Counted from the stretch's first letter, positions 17,061 to 26,327 are shown. The stretch is DNA of 64,000 nucleotides from Acidobacteriota bacterium (GCA_003167215.1 PMTV01000014.1:1-64000); one strand, 5' to 3'. Numbers and translations: made by a program. The notes: generated from the sequence alone by a model not told the origin.

Positions 17061-17990
17061 TTACTGGTCCAGGCTGCCCGTGTGCGTCAGCGTGGCATAA
17101 ATCTGATGCATAAAATCCGGGTCAACAGGAATGTCCCTGGGAGCGAACCAAGGCTTCCATGCTTCCGGCAAGCCTTCATCCACGATTTCCTTTTCACTCT
17201 TACCTGCGGAAATTTCCTGCCGGACGTGCGCAATCGTCTGCTGCAACAGCGGCAGATACATCGCCAGCTCGCCGCGATTCGAGAGCCGGCTGTGCCCGGT
17301 GATAATAATCGTCTCGTCGTTGATCCGCTCCAGGACCGCAGAGAGAGAACGCGCAATCCCCTCCATGTCAACTCCGCCGGGAAGGCCGCCCTTGCTGTCG
17401 AAAATATCGCCGATGTCCACAACGTTCGCTTGCACAAAATAAACCACGGAATCGCCGTCCGTGTGCCCGTTGGAGTAGTGATCCATCTCGATATCTTCCC
17501 CGTCAAAATGAATTGCGAGCGAATCGCGAAAAGTGATGCGCGGCCAGGCGCGTTCGGGATACGGACCGATCGGCGTCGGAGACCAAGTCGGCGTCTGCTT
17601 GATCATCAAACGCTTGCGCACATTCTCCTGCGCGATAATGATCGCATCCGGCCCATAAATTTCGTTGCCGCCGACGTGGTCGTAGTGCCAGTGCGTGTTC
17701 AGCAGAAATTTCACTGGACGCTTTCCCATATCATCCAGCGCATTCTGAACCAGAGGATTTCCGGCCGCTTCCGGGTGATCCACCAGCAGATAGCCCTCGG
17801 GACCCGAGAGCACGGCAATATGAAAGACATCTTGCGGCACGTGAATCTGAATCAGGGTAATGTTCCTTCGCACTGGAATAATTTTTGTTTCGGCTTTCGT
17901 AAAGTCCGCTTCACCTAACTGAAACGCGGACAGTGGACAGCAAACGAAAAACAACGCAAGCACACCCGCCAAGCGAAGAATGGTTTTCAT
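17061..17990 (-). CDS. Secreted metallo-beta-lactamase-fold hydrolase
   Basis: Probable periplasmic zinc hydrolase of unknown substrate. The start is taken at the ATG at 17990, which has AAGGAG six bases upstream; an ATG four codons earlier lacks a site. A signal peptide ends near CPLSA. Zinc ligands are complete: HWHYDH motif at about residues 100-105, GHTDGDS, GDIFDS and ITGHSRLSN. The C-terminal helical segment is typical of cyclase-type MBL proteins, including subclass B3-like and quinoprotein-associated hydrolases. It resembles those more than true beta-lactamases, so resistance should not be assumed. It is alone, between recA and a repeat-containing spacer. Confidence 0.82.
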   Translation of the reverse strand: MKTILRLAGVLALFFVCCPLSAFQLGEADFTKAETKIIPVRRNITLIQIHVPQDVFHIAVLSGPEGYLLVDHPEAAGNPLVQNALDDMGKRPVKFLLNTHWHYDHVGGNEIYGPDAIIIAQENVRKRLMIKQTPTWSPTPIGPYPERAWPRITFRDSLAIHFDGEDIEMDHYSNGHTDGDSVVYFVQANVVDIGDIFDSKGGLPGGVDMEGIARSLSAVLERINDETIIITGHSRLSNRGELAMYLPLLQQTIAHVRQEISAGKSEKEIVDEGLPEAWKPWFAPRDIPVDPDFMHQIYATLTHTGSLDQ

Positions 17991-18097
17991 AAGCTCCTTC
18001 ATTCAGGCGATCCATTAGTCAGGACACGATTCTTCCGGCTTAGACGCCCAAGAAGTCGCGCCGTGAGCGCAAGGAGGAAACTGAAGACTCTTTGTGG

Positions 18098-18150
18098 GTC
18101 GTGGCTTTAGCCACGACATAACGACTCGGCGGTGTAGTCGGCTTTAGCCG
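18098..18150. repeat. Pair of REP-like palindromes with GGCTTTAGCC cores
   Basis: GTCGTGGCTTTAGCCACGAC (18098-18117) is a perfect 8-bp stem with a TTTA loop. CGGCTTTAGCCG (18139-18150) repeats the core 40 bases on. They lie in the 200-base spacer between two same-strand genes, without T-runs. This layout is like REP/BIME elements that are scattered through many genomes. Confidence 0.6.
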
Positions 18151-18190
18151 CTGAAGTTCCGGTCTTGCAGCTACAAGCTCACAGAGCCTG

Positions 18191-19048
18191 CTAATATTTG
18201 TAGAACCCGCGTCCGGATTTGCGCCCCAGCCACCCGGCGGCCGCATATTTCTTCAACAGCGGGCACGCGCGATATTTCGGATCGCCAAATCCTTTCGATA
18301 GCACTTCGAGAATGTCGATGCAGACATCCAGCCCGATGAAGTCCGCCAGTTCGAGCGGCCCCATCGGATGGTTCATCCCGGTTTTCATCACCGCGTCCAC
18401 GGCCTCGGGCGTCGCCACGCCCTCCATCACGCAAAACGCAGCCTCATTAATCAATGGCATCAGCACGCGATTTGAGACGAAGCCCGGCGCGTCGTTCACC
18501 GCAACGGGCTTCTTCTCCAGCTTTTCGCACAGCGACATCGTGGTCTCGAAAGCTTCCTCGCTCGTAGCCAGCCCGCGAATCACTTCCACCAGCACCATCA
18601 TCGGCACCGGATTCATGAAGTGCATCCCGATGAACTTTTCCGGGCGCGAAGTTTGTGCCGCAAGCTGCGTAATCGAAATCGAAGACGTATTGCTGGCCAG
18701 AATCACGCCTGGCCGCAAAACGGCGTCCACATCCTTCAGCACGCGCAATTTCAACTCAAGTTGCTCGGGCACTGCCTCCACAGCAAAATCAGCCGCAGCC
18801 AGTCCACCAACATCGGTAGTCGGCTCGATGCGCGCCAGAATAGCCGGCTTATCGGCCTCGCTAATTTTCCCCTTCTTCACTTCGCGATCCAGATTCTTCC
18901 CGATAGTCTCCAGCCCGCGGTCCAGAAAGCGCTTCTCCACGTCGCGTAAAATCACGCGATACCCCGCCCGGGCAAAAACATGCGCGATGCCGTTCCCCAT
19001 GGTCCCCGCGCCAAGTACGCCAACAGTTTTGATCGCATCCACCGGCAT
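18191..19048 (-). CDS. 3-hydroxyacyl-CoA (3-hydroxybutyryl-CoA) dehydrogenase
   Basis: NAD-dependent oxidation of 3-hydroxyacyl-CoA, as in beta-oxidation or butyrate/PHB metabolism. The 285 residues show the Rossmann motif GVLGAGTMGNGIAHVFA, the acidic NAD ribose contact in ILRDVE, FIGMHFMNPVPMMVLVEV and the C-terminal domain with NRVLMPLINEA and NHPMGPLELADFIGLD. The start is the ATG at 19048, with GGAGG five bases upstream; the preceding in-frame TTG is too close. It is single-domain, hence Hbd/PaaH type rather than the FadB fusion. It is last in a same-strand run with thiolase, consistent with the same pathway. Confidence 0.93.
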   Translation of the reverse strand: MPVDAIKTVGVLGAGTMGNGIAHVFARAGYRVILRDVEKRFLDRGLETIGKNLDREVKKGKISEADKPAILARIEPTTDVGGLAAADFAVEAVPEQLELKLRVLKDVDAVLRPGVILASNTSSISITQLAAQTSRPEKFIGMHFMNPVPMMVLVEVIRGLATSEEAFETTMSLCEKLEKKPVAVNDAPGFVSNRVLMPLINEAAFCVMEGVATPEAVDAVMKTGMNHPMGPLELADFIGLDVCIDILEVLSKGFGDPKYRACPLLKKYAAAGWLGRKSGRGFYKY

Positions 19049-19148
19049 CAAGCCTCCGGAATCAAGAAAGATGTAGCGGAGCTAAGGAAACACAGGAGGG
19101 AGAGAAACGTCAAGCATTGCTGAGCTGATTGCTCCGAGGAAGGCCAAA

Positions 19149-19556
19149 TTAAGTACGGGATGAACGCCTCTTGCTTGCCGCCGCCAATTTCCATGCCATT
19201 CCCATAAGATCAGGCAAAGCATCGGGATGAACGCGCGATAGGCTCACCAATACCCACTCGTAGTTGAGGTAGTGATCGGTAATGTAGTAGGTTTTCGGAT
19301 CGGAAGCCATCAACTCCTCGCGCTGTTCAAAATCTGTTCGAACGACCAGCGATTCGCCATCGTGATGCATCCGCACGAACAGCGCGCCTCCTACCTTGAA
19401 CGCCGGCGTGCCGTAGGACGTCCCTTCTTCGACGTTGTCCAGCGAAAGCGCGAATCGGCGGACAGCCTCGAACGCCGCAGGCGTGTTCGCCGTTACGCGA
19501 TCCCGCTTTAGTTTTTTCCTTCTTGGAGGTTTCGAGGCACTGAGCCGTGTCGGCAT
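19149..19556 (-). CDS. MmcQ/YjbR-family protein
   Basis: Small protein of the MmcQ/YjbR (CyaY-like fold) family, whose biochemical function is not firmly known. The 135 residues begin with a basic tail, then AAFEAVRRFALSLDNVEEGTSYGTPAFKVGGALFVRMH, the family's signature strand-turn region (shown in part), and end YEWVLVSLSRVHPDALPDL followed by a helix. GGGAG precedes the ATG. It lies between a zinc-ribbon gene and the dehydrogenase on the same strand. A second family member lies at 21820-22155. Confidence 0.8.
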   Translation of the reverse strand: MPTRLSASKPPRRKKLKRDRVTANTPAAFEAVRRFALSLDNVEEGTSYGTPAFKVGGALFVRMHHDGESLVVRTDFEQREELMASDPKTYYITDHYLNYEWVLVSLSRVHPDALPDLMGMAWKLAAASKRRSSRT

Positions 19557-19619
19557 AAAACTCCCGAGGACAAGGGACCAAGGATAAGTAATCTCAGCAC
19601 ACAGAAACGCTGGGCTCGA

Positions 19620-19943
19620 CTAGTCGGGAATAAGTCCCGCGAATGTTTCGCGGATGACTTTCTCCGCGCGGGAAACATCCTCTCGTCTCACAAAGATTCC
19701 GTAGCTCGGGCGATATGCTCCGATGTGTGACAGTTGATCGTGGTCGTCGATCTGGTAGCTCTGGATTTTATGCTCTCGCAGAGCGGCGAGCGCACGGCTG
19801 AAAGCGACAGGATCATTGCCGCGCCAGGCGAGCGCCGGACCTACCTGTCCGGCTGGTGCTTTTGAGGAGGCCAGTGCTTCGTCACAATCTGGACAACGCG
19901 TGATACCCGCGCGGTATTCGGCTTTGCATTTCGGACAGAACAT
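19620..19943 (-). CDS. Small zinc-ribbon protein, unknown function
   Basis: The 107 residues open with a zinc ribbon (CPKC at 3-6 and CPDC at 17-20). About residues 38-105 form an alpha/beta segment (AFSRALAALREHKIQSYQ, YGIFVRREDVSRAEKVIRE) resembling the DUF2007 putative signal-transducing fold. It starts 10 bases after the thiolase stop codon on the same strand, so it is probably co-transcribed. The link to fatty-acid metabolism may be positional only. Confidence 0.7.
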   Translation of the reverse strand: MFCPKCKAEYRAGITRCPDCDEALASSKAPAGQVGPALAWRGNDPVAFSRALAALREHKIQSYQIDDHDQLSHIGAYRPSYGIFVRREDVSRAEKVIRETFAGLIPD

Positions 19944-19953
19944 ATCGCCGGTG

Positions 19954-21138
19954 CTACGGACGCTCGATGGCTAACGCTACTGCGTTGCCTCCGCCAAGGC
20001 ACAGCGCGGCGATTCCGCGCTTAAGATTGCGCCGCTGCATTTCAAACAGCAGGGTAACGAGCACTCGCGCCCCGGACGCCCCAATTGGATGCCCCAGCGC
20101 AACCGCGCCGCCATTCACATTCACTTTTTCCGGATTGAGCTTGAGCACGCGTGTCACCGCAATCGCCGCCACGGCAAACGCCTCGTTCAATTCATAGAGG
20201 TCCACATCCTTGTCGCGGTCCCACCCGGTTTTCTTCAGCAGCTTTTCGATAGCGTCCACCGGCGCCATCATCACCCATTTCGGCTCGACTCCGCTCACGG
20301 CCTGCGCCACGATTCGCGCCATCGGTGACTTCCCCATGCGCGCCGCGTTCTTTTCGCTGGTAACAATCACCGCTGCTGCGCCGTCATTCGTTCCCGGCGC
20401 GTTCCCTGCCGTCACGGTGCCATCTTTCTTGAACGCCGGCTTCAGCTTGCCGAGCGCTTCCAGCGAAGTATCCTCGCGCGGAGATTCGTCCGTCTTGATG
20501 ATCACTGGCTCGCCTTTTTTCTGTGGAATCTCCACCGGCACGATCTGCGCGCCAAAAAAACACGACTTGATCGCACGCACGGCTTTGCGATGGCTTTCGA
20601 GCGCGAATTGGTCCTGCTCCTGCCGCGTGATGCCGTATTTTTCGGCCACCAGCTCGCCGGTAACGCCCATGTGATAATTTTCGTAGACGTCCCACAGCCC
20701 GTCGGTGATCATCGAATCGAAAATTTCCTGATTGCCAAGACGAAATCCGCTGCGCGCGCCCTTCAGCAAATACGGGCAGTTCGACATGGACTCCATGCCG
20801 CCCGCAACCACCACCTCAGATTCGCCAAGCTGCACCGCCTGAGACGCCAGCGCCACCGCTTTCAATCCCGACCCGCAAACTTTGTTGATCGTCATCGCCG
20901 CAACTCGCGGATCGAGCCCGCCGCGCAACGCCGCCTGCCGCGCCGGATTCTGTCCTAGTCCCGCCTGAACCACATTCCCCATGATCGCTTCGTCCACCAG
21001 GTTCGGCTCGATGCCCGCCCGCCGCACAGCTTCCGCGATTGCTTTCGCGCCAAGCTCCGGCGCGGTAAGCGGCGCAAGCCCGCCCATGAATTTCCCAATC
21101 GGTGTGCGCACCGCGCTTAAGATGACAGCCTGCTCCAT
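19954..21138 (-). CDS. Acetyl-CoA C-acetyltransferase (thiolase)
   Basis: Condenses two acetyl-CoA or cleaves acetoacetyl/3-ketoacyl-CoA. The 394 residues carry the nucleophile Cys in [14 protein letters not shown] (about residue 87), the NEAFA motif ([13 protein letters not shown]), the [10 protein letters not shown] histidine and the second cysteine in ALCLGGGNA. The start is the ATG at 21138 because AGGAG sits eight bases upstream; a GTG three codons earlier is too close. It has a good own promoter (21178-21206). It heads a same-strand run with the zinc ribbon, YjbR and dehydrogenase genes, fitting a short-chain acyl-CoA pathway. Confidence 0.94.
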   Translation of the reverse strand: MEQAVILSAVRTPIGKFMGGLAPLTAPELGAKAIAEAVRRAGIEPNLVDEAIMGNVVQAGLGQNPARQAALRGGLDPRVAAMTINKVCGSGLKAVALASQAVQLGESEVVVAGGMESMSNCPYLLKGARSGFRLGNQEIFDSMITDGLWDVYENYHMGVTGELVAEKYGITRQEQDQFALESHRKAVRAIKSCFFGAQIVPVEIPQKKGEPVIIKTDESPREDTSLEALGKLKPAFKKDGTVTAGNAPGTNDGAAAVIVTSEKNAARMGKSPMARIVAQAVSGVEPKWVMMAPVDAIEKLLKKTGWDRDKDVDLYELNEAFAVAAIAVTRVLKLNPEKVNVNGGAVALGHPIGASGARVLVTLLFEMQRRNLKRGIAALCLGGGNAVALAIERP

Positions 21139-21177
21139 GGTCTTCACTCCTAGGTATGCATTTCAGCCAGAAACCCC

Positions 21178-21206
21178 AGTATATGCGCGGGATAAATCAG
21201 GGTCAA
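21178..21206 (-). promoter_or_regulatory. Promoter of the thiolase gene
   Basis: On the minus strand TTGACC (21201-21206), exactly 17 bases, TATACT (21178-21183), about 40 bases before the start codon. Confidence 0.75.
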
Positions 21207-21304
21207 ATTGACTGCTTGCGCGTCGCCGCCACCACTCAGAATTTATCCACGCTGGCCAGAGGCGGTATATCATCAGCTTCCAGGGGCATCGAGGAGGCTG
21301 TTTC

Positions 21305-21823
21305 ATGGACCGCGACGATTTTCTTCATAATTTCGAACAGATTCGCGGGCGCACTATACGCCTCGTCCGCTGCATCCCGCCGGACAAAATCGAGTGGACT
21401 TGCCGTACCGGAGAATTCGCTCTCGGCGATCTGGCACGGCACATCGCCGCCACCGAGCGCTACGTCTTCGCCGAATGCGCCGTCGGACGCCCTAGCCGCT
21501 ACAAAGGCTGCGGACGCGAACTCGCGGACGGCTTGGACAACGTCGTCGCCTTCATGGAACGCATGCATTCGGAATCCATGGAAATCTTCACCGGGATGAC
21601 CCAGGCAGACTTCGAGAAAAAAGGCATCTCCCCGGACGGCATTCCCATCACCGCCTGGAAGCTGCTGCGCTCCATGCTCGAACACGAAATTCACCACCGC
21701 GGTCAGATCTATGTGTATCTCGGAATTCTGGGCGTTCCGGTTCCTTCGCTGTACACCCTCAACGAGCGCCAGTTGCAAGCACTCTCTGCCCAAAATGCGG
21801 CGCAAAGTCGGTCGGTTCAGTGA
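21305..21823 (+). CDS. DinB-family putative metalloenzyme
   Basis: Second DinB-superfamily protein in the window (172 residues). Three-histidine pattern: GDLARHIAATERY near residue 46 and EHEIHHRGQIYVYL near 125, as in family members that bind a divalent metal. The C-terminus (LGVPVPSLY) is typical of thiol-dependent enzymes of this group. GAGGAGG precedes the ATG by eight bases. The stop codon overlaps the start of the next gene (GTGA), so the two are translationally coupled. Substrate unknown. Confidence 0.87.
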   Translation: MDRDDFLHNFEQIRGRTIRLVRCIPPDKIEWTCRTGEFALGDLARHIAATERYVFAECAVGRPSRYKGCGRELADGLDNVVAFMERMHSESMEIFTGMTQADFEKKGISPDGIPITAWKLLRSMLEHEIHHRGQIYVYLGILGVPVPSLYTLNERQLQALSAQNAAQSRSVQ

Positions 21824-22155
21824 AAGCAGCAGATTTTCGCCGTATCGCTCTGACCATGCCGGAAGCAGTGGAAGGCTCACACTTCGGAAACGCCGACTTC
21901 CGCGTGAACGGAAAAATTTTCGCCACGCTAGGTCTCGAGAAGGAAGGCTACGGCGTCCTATTGCTAACTCCCGAGCAGCAAGCCGGAATGGTTGAAGACG
22001 AACCGGACATCTTTTCGCCCGTCCCCGGCGGTTGGGGACGCAAAGGTTCCACGCGCGTGCGCCTCGCAAAAGTCGCGCCGGATATCCTGGAAGCCGCCTT
22101 GCGCACCGCCTGGCTCAGAAAAGCCCCAAAACGCTTATTGAAGCCGTCCAAGTAG
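21820..22155 (+). CDS. MmcQ/YjbR-family protein
   Basis: 111 residues of the MmcQ/YjbR family: FRRIALTMPEAVEGSHFG, FRVNGKIFATLGL, then a C-terminal helix with the lysine-rich end. The GTG start overlaps the stop of the DinB gene by four bases (GTGA), implying coupling. DinB/YjbR pairing recurs in soil bacteria, but the function of the pair is unknown to me. Confidence 0.85.
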   Translation: MKAADFRRIALTMPEAVEGSHFGNADFRVNGKIFATLGLEKEGYGVLLLTPEQQAGMVEDEPDIFSPVPGGWGRKGSTRVRLAKVAPDILEAALRTAWLRKAPKRLLKPSK

Positions 22156-22246
22156 AGCCGGAATCCGAAGGGACGCAGCACACGCCCGCTGAAGCGCACG
22201 CAAGATATAATCATTTAAGGGATGACGCGACTGGTCTTAAACGGTT

Positions 22247-22942
22247 CTACAGAACGTTCACCGCCCGCGCCGCGAGCAGCACCACAATCGTCAGCGAAAT
22301 CAGCGACTGCGCCATCATCCCCGCCTTGGCCCAACGCGAAAGCACAGCCGTATCCGTCGGCGAAAAAGCCGTGCTGGTATTGAACGCTAGAAAAAGATAA
22401 TCCATGAAACGCGGTGACCATGATGAATCCCCGCCCTCCTGGCTCAACATCTGCGGAAATAGAAACGAGCTATCCAGACGGCCGCGCCGACTCTCGCGGT
22501 TTAGCGGTCCGCCCGCATCCAGCTTCCAGTACCACAGCGCGAACACCAACACGTTGGTCACCCAAAGCGCGGTCGCCGCGCGCAATAGCGTCTGCGCCGG
22601 CTCCCGATGGTGTGGGATGCCCTGAATCAAAAAAGCCAGCGAAGCAATCATGCCGATGGTAATTGCGCCATTCACAGTGAACGTCAAAATCCGTGCGACG
22701 TTGAAATGCCCTTTATGGTTCGATATGACCAGTGGAATAGCGAGCACGAGGATGATCGCCAGCAGCAGCCAACTCGGACCTACGGAGAGCGGCTCCGGCA
22801 ATGCCCAATAGACACATCCCGCCGCCAACATCGCCACCACCGCGGGCCATCGAGGTTCACGCACAATTTGAGCGCTCATAAGTTTGTCGCGAGGCAGTAT
22901 AGGACGCGGCTCGAAGAACCGCAATTCGCCGCACATCTTCAT
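22247..22942 (-). CDS. Integral membrane protein, DUF1345-like
   Basis: About 231 residues with four to five predicted membrane helices (near 30-45, 55-75, 88-108, 120-138 and the C-terminus). The last third ([20 protein letters not shown] followed by a long helix) resembles the DUF1345 family, whose segment looks like a channel pore loop. No function is established. The start is uncertain: ATG at 22942, or ATG at 22879 (MSAQIV), which would remove 21 polar residues; neither has a clear ribosome site. It is convergent with the DinB-YjbR pair and divergent from sodC. Confidence 0.7.
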   Translation of the reverse strand: MKMCGELRFFEPRPILPRDKLMSAQIVREPRWPAVVAMLAAGCVYWALPEPLSVGPSWLLLAIILVLAIPLVISNHKGHFNVARILTFTVNGAITIGMIASLAFLIQGIPHHREPAQTLLRAATALWVTNVLVFALWYWKLDAGGPLNRESRRGRLDSSFLFPQMLSQEGGDSSWSPRFMDYLFLAFNTSTAFSPTDTAVLSRWAKAGMMAQSLISLTIVVLLAARAVNVL

Positions 22943-22969
22943 GGGCTACTTCCGCTACATCTGAAAATC

Positions 22970-22998
22970 TTGCCTCGCAAAAGCGTCCGGTCTATAAT
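22970..22998 (+). promoter_or_regulatory. sodC promoter giving a leaderless transcript
   Basis: TTGCCT (22970-22975), 17 bases, perfect TATAAT (22993-22998), then six bases to the ATG at 23005. The expected transcription start falls on or next to the start codon, and no ribosome site is present. Confidence 0.7.
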
Positions 22999-23004
22999 CC
23001 CGGC

Positions 23005-23523
23005 ATGAAACTCTACAAAGTATTGGCCATAGGCCTGCTTCTTTGCGTCATCGCTCTCGCGCTCTCGATTGCCGCGAAAACCGTGGTTCACATGACAGAC
23101 GCGCAAGGCAAAAGTGTGGGCACCGTCGTCCTGTATGAAAACCAGGGAGGCGGAGTCGGTCTAGACCTCAACCTCGAAAATCTGCCGCCGGGCGAGCACG
23201 CGATTCACTTCCATCAGGTCGCGAAATGCGATGCGCCAGACTTTAAGTCCGCGGGTCCGCATTTCAATCCGGACGGCAAGAAGCACGGCTTCGACAGTCC
23301 CGATGGCCACCACGCCGGCGACATGCCCAACTTCACCGTGGGCGCCGACGGAAAGGCGAAAGTCCGCCTCACCGACAAGGATGTAAACTTCAGCACTGAC
23401 GCTCACTCGCTTTTCAGCAATGGCGGCACGGCCCTTGTGATCCACGCAAAAGCCGACGACATGAAAACCGACCCGTCCGGCAATTCGGGCGATCGCATCG
23501 CTTGCGGCGTCGTTCACAAGTAG
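23005..23523 (+). CDS. sodC: Cu/Zn superoxide dismutase, exported
   Basis: Periplasmic dismutation of superoxide. An N-terminal signal/anchor helix (residues 5-24) is followed by the dismutase domain. Ligands visible: HFH in [33 protein letters not shown] (zinc loop His and Asp) and VIHAKADD. The disulfide partner is in GDRIACGVV. All copper and zinc ligands appear present; the 172-residue length is normal for bacterial SodC. No lipobox. Expression looks leaderless, from a TATAAT six bases before the ATG. Confidence 0.93.
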   Translation: MKLYKVLAIGLLLCVIALALSIAAKTVVHMTDAQGKSVGTVVLYENQGGGVGLDLNLENLPPGEHAIHFHQVAKCDAPDFKSAGPHFNPDGKKHGFDSPDGHHAGDMPNFTVGADGKAKVRLTDKDVNFSTDAHSLFSNGGTALVIHAKADDMKTDPSGNSGDRIACGVVHK

Positions 23524-23663
23524 TTTTTTTCTGCTGATTCGTGAACCGTATTCCAGAGTAGGGATCAACTTTGCACGGCTTCGGCTTTCCTGCGCGTTCG
23601 CCCCGCATTCGCTTTCTTCCGCTAGGGAAGTTCTGTCCTTTTTTCGTTTACGGCCTTCTGAGA

Positions 23664-23692
23664 TTGACACGAGCGTCCGCCGGGCATAAGGT
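23664..23692 (+). promoter_or_regulatory. Promoter of the SGNH hydrolase gene
   Basis: TTGACA (23664-23669), 17 bases, TAAGGT (23687-23692). The expected transcript start is near 23699, which rules out the in-frame TTG at 23692 as start codon and favours GTG at 23782. Confidence 0.6.
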
Positions 23693-23781
23693 TGTTCGCA
23701 AAGCTAGGAATCGAAACCGTAATTCAGGAGTTTCCCATAGCGCGCACATCGAAAATTATTCGAAATGAGACCGGCTATTTC

Positions 23782-25113
23782 GTGCCCGGGAAGAACCTGC
23801 AACCAGTCCAGACACTGAAAACCTGGACCGCGCTGCTCCTTGCCGCGCTGCTTCTCGCGGTCTTCGGAGCATTTTCGTCAGCAGCACAGGCCCAAGAAGC
23901 GCGCCCCGACCTCTTCGGTCGTCACCCGGCGAATCTTTCCAAGATAGTAGTCGTCGGTGATTCGCTCTCCGCGGGTTTTCAGAGCGATTCCCTGCTCGAC
24001 ACGGCGCAGCCGCACGGCTGGGCTAGCTTAGTCGCCGCGCAGGCGGATGAGCCGTTGATCCTGCCTCTAATTGCGCCGCCGGGAATTCCCAACGTCCTGG
24101 AATTGCTCAGCGTGGGGCCCCCACCGATCATCGAGCCGGCTCCCGGCACATCTCCGGGGCGCGACGATCCTTTTGTTCAGGCCACCGACCTTGCCGTACC
24201 TGGCGCCGAACTCCAGGATGTACTCACAACTGCGCCGTCGCTTCCAATCGACAGTCTGACCGACCTGGTCATCGGTTTGCCCGGCCTTCTCGACGGAGTT
24301 TCGAAGACTCAAGTCGAGTGGGCCCAGACTCTTCAGCCCACAACAATCTTTTTGTGGATAGGAAGTAACGACATTCTGGGAGCCGCGTCCGTCGCTGATC
24401 CTTCCGCAGCCACGCCGCTCGGTAGTTTCGCCTCAAATTACAATAAACTGCTGAATGAATTGTCGGCAACCGGCGCGACGCTGGTGGTCGCGAATATTCG
24501 CGACGTCACTGTTATTCCCTATTTCACCCCGGCCGGCACCATCGCGCAGGAAGCCGGTCTTCCTTTATTCGTCATCGGACCAATTCTCGGAATCGGGCCG
24601 GGTGATTACGTGCTGCCTCACGGCGTGGCGCTCGTTCCCGGCATTCTGACCGGTTCCATAAAGGGCCCGCTGCCTTCCAGCGACGTTCTGCGAGCACCCC
24701 AAGTCCTTGAAACTCGTGCGATCATCGATGCTTACAACTTCATTATCGCCATCGAGGCCTTCGGACACGGCGCCGTGCTCGTGGATATCCACGCGCTCAC
24801 CGAGCAAATCCGCTCGCAGGGTATCGAAGCCAATGGGCACCACTTGACTAATGCATTTCTCGGCGGCCTTTTTTCCCTCGACGGAGTTCATCCCACGAAC
24901 ACCGGCTACGCCGTGATTGCGAACAAATTCATCACCACGCTGAACCAGACCCGCGGAACTTCCATTCCGCTCGTCAACATCAATGAAGTGGCCAGCACTG
25001 ACCCGCTGATCTTCGCGGACGCGGCCCGGGCCGTTTCGCTTAGCAAACACGTTAGTCCGGCAACCGCCGCAGCCTTGCATGCGCTTTTGCTGCACACGTC
25101 CTCACAAAAGTAA
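23782..25113 (+). CDS. Secreted SGNH/GDSL-type lipase or esterase
   Basis: Extracytoplasmic ester hydrolase of unknown substrate. From the GTG at 23782 there are about 443 residues. The signal peptide at 12-37 ends AAQAQ. Block I is VVVGDSLSAGF (nucleophile Ser about 60), the block III Asn is in WIGSNDILG (about 195), and block V is DGVHPTNTGY (catalytic Asp/His about 370). The frame stays open upstream to a TTG at 23692, but the promoter overlaps that codon and its N-region would be too long. At 443 residues it is longer than minimal GDSL enzymes, with insertions between blocks. The domain is clear; the start is an inference. Confidence 0.85.
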   Translation: MPGKNLQPVQTLKTWTALLLAALLLAVFGAFSSAAQAQEARPDLFGRHPANLSKIVVVGDSLSAGFQSDSLLDTAQPHGWASLVAAQADEPLILPLIAPPGIPNVLELLSVGPPPIIEPAPGTSPGRDDPFVQATDLAVPGAELQDVLTTAPSLPIDSLTDLVIGLPGLLDGVSKTQVEWAQTLQPTTIFLWIGSNDILGAASVADPSAATPLGSFASNYNKLLNELSATGATLVVANIRDVTVIPYFTPAGTIAQEAGLPLFVIGPILGIGPGDYVLPHGVALVPGILTGSIKGPLPSSDVLRAPQVLETRAIIDAYNFIIAIEAFGHGAVLVDIHALTEQIRSQGIEANGHHLTNAFLGGLFSLDGVHPTNTGYAVIANKFITTLNQTRGTSIPLVNINEVASTDPLIFADAARAVSLSKHVSPATAAALHALLLHTSSQK

Positions 25114-25263
25114 GAAACGAAATTCCGATCAAGATGTTCTTGCTGCCCAACCTGCGATTGAACCTCCCTGAGCCTCTCCGGCGTGCGGTTCATGATCCGC
25201 ACAGGCATAATTCCATCGTCCTAACTGATCGTTGTAATCTTCTCTTCCACAGGAGGCACGCCC

Positions 25264-26220
25264 TTGCCTGACCAACCCGGTCCAGACCCCGCTGAGGAGT
25301 CGCAATCCGGAGCAACACACGCCGCCGGCTCGGCTCAGCCCAACGCGCCTCATTCTGACGAGCCTCGGCCCTGGGGACGCGACGACCGTAACCGGCTCCT
25401 CCTCTGGGTGGTGATCGCGTTCGCTCTTCCCGTTCCTTTCGTTCTGCTGCTGCATCTCTGGATCAAACCCACCGGTTCTGTTTTCACCATTCAGAGCGAA
25501 TTACCCACCAAAGCCATCATTGCGTTTTTTGTCGTCCTGGCCACCTGGTTCATGTCCCGCAAGGAAAAGCGTCCCCTCGACGATTACGGCATCCCTCTCC
25601 GCCAGGCATTCGGAGAAAGATTTTGGGAAGGTTGCATTTGGGGCTTCGCTGCGCTTTCCGCCTTGCTTCTTGTTCTCTTTGTCTCCGGTCACTTCCAAAT
25701 TGATTCCGTGGCTCTCTCGGGAGGCGCAATTTTCCGCTACGCGGTTGGCTGGGCTGCCGTTTTTCTTGCTGTGTCCGTAAGCGAAGAGTTTGCGTTTCGC
25801 GGCTACTGGCTTTTCTCTTTTTCCCGGCGCATGCGCTTCTGGCCTGCTGCTTTGTTTACCTCGGTCGTGTTCGGCGCCGCCCACCTGGGCAATCCCGGAG
25901 AAAATCTTCTCGGCATTCTGCAAGTCATTGTGGTCGGCTTGCTTCTATGTCTCACCCTCCGCCGCACCGGCAATCTCTGGTTCGCGCTTGGATTCCACGC
26001 AGCCTGGGATTGGGCCGAAACTTTTTTCTACGGCACGCCCGACAGCGGCCTTCTTGGCGTCGGCCGATTTCTGAACAGCTCCGTTCAGGGCCCGAATTGG
26101 CTCACCGGAGGTTCAGCCGGCCCCGAAGGCAGTGTCCTCGTATTCTTAGTTTTCGCTCTCTGCGCCCTGCTGATCCATCTCCGATTTCCAAAGGTGATCT
26201 ACCCGGATCGGCCCGTCTAG
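25264..26220 (+). CDS. CPBP-family intramembrane protease
   Basis: Membrane glutamic protease of the CAAX-processing/bacteriocin-immunity family (Abi). The 318 residues comprise a 40-residue hydrophilic head then about eight membrane helices. Signature motifs: SEEFAFRGYW (EExxxR, about residue 180), FGAAHLGNP (His about 205) and GFHAAWDW (about 245). The start is TTG at 25264, supported by AGGAGG seven bases upstream; there is no nearer ATG. Substrate unknown. The gene stands alone after the SGNH hydrolase. Confidence 0.88.
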   Translation: MPDQPGPDPAEESQSGATHAAGSAQPNAPHSDEPRPWGRDDRNRLLLWVVIAFALPVPFVLLLHLWIKPTGSVFTIQSELPTKAIIAFFVVLATWFMSRKEKRPLDDYGIPLRQAFGERFWEGCIWGFAALSALLLVLFVSGHFQIDSVALSGGAIFRYAVGWAAVFLAVSVSEEFAFRGYWLFSFSRRMRFWPAALFTSVVFGAAHLGNPGENLLGILQVIVVGLLLCLTLRRTGNLWFALGFHAAWDWAETFFYGTPDSGLLGVGRFLNSSVQGPNWLTGGSAGPEGSVLVFLVFALCALLIHLRFPKVIYPDRPV

Positions 26221-26327
26221 CGCCCGCTCAGTCGCCAAGAGATCGAGAATTGCTGGCGCACGATTCTGGTCGCTTCGGCTCTGGCAAGTTCGACGAAATC
26301 GTGCGTGTCCGATACCTAGAAATCCAT

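Noticed and set aside
16953-17918. 321-codon plus-strand frame opposite the metallo-beta-lactamase-fold gene
   Set aside because: Antisense shadow of a gene with all zinc ligands intact; no family resemblance.
17061-17990. Calling the metallo-beta-lactamase-fold gene an antibiotic-resistance gene
   Set aside because: The fold is shared by many hydrolases; sequence alone shows zinc ligands, not beta-lactam specificity, and there is no mobile context.
21236-22069. 277-codon minus-strand frame over the DinB and YjbR genes
   Set aside because: Antisense to two recognisable genes with coupled translation and a good ribosome site; no motif of its own.
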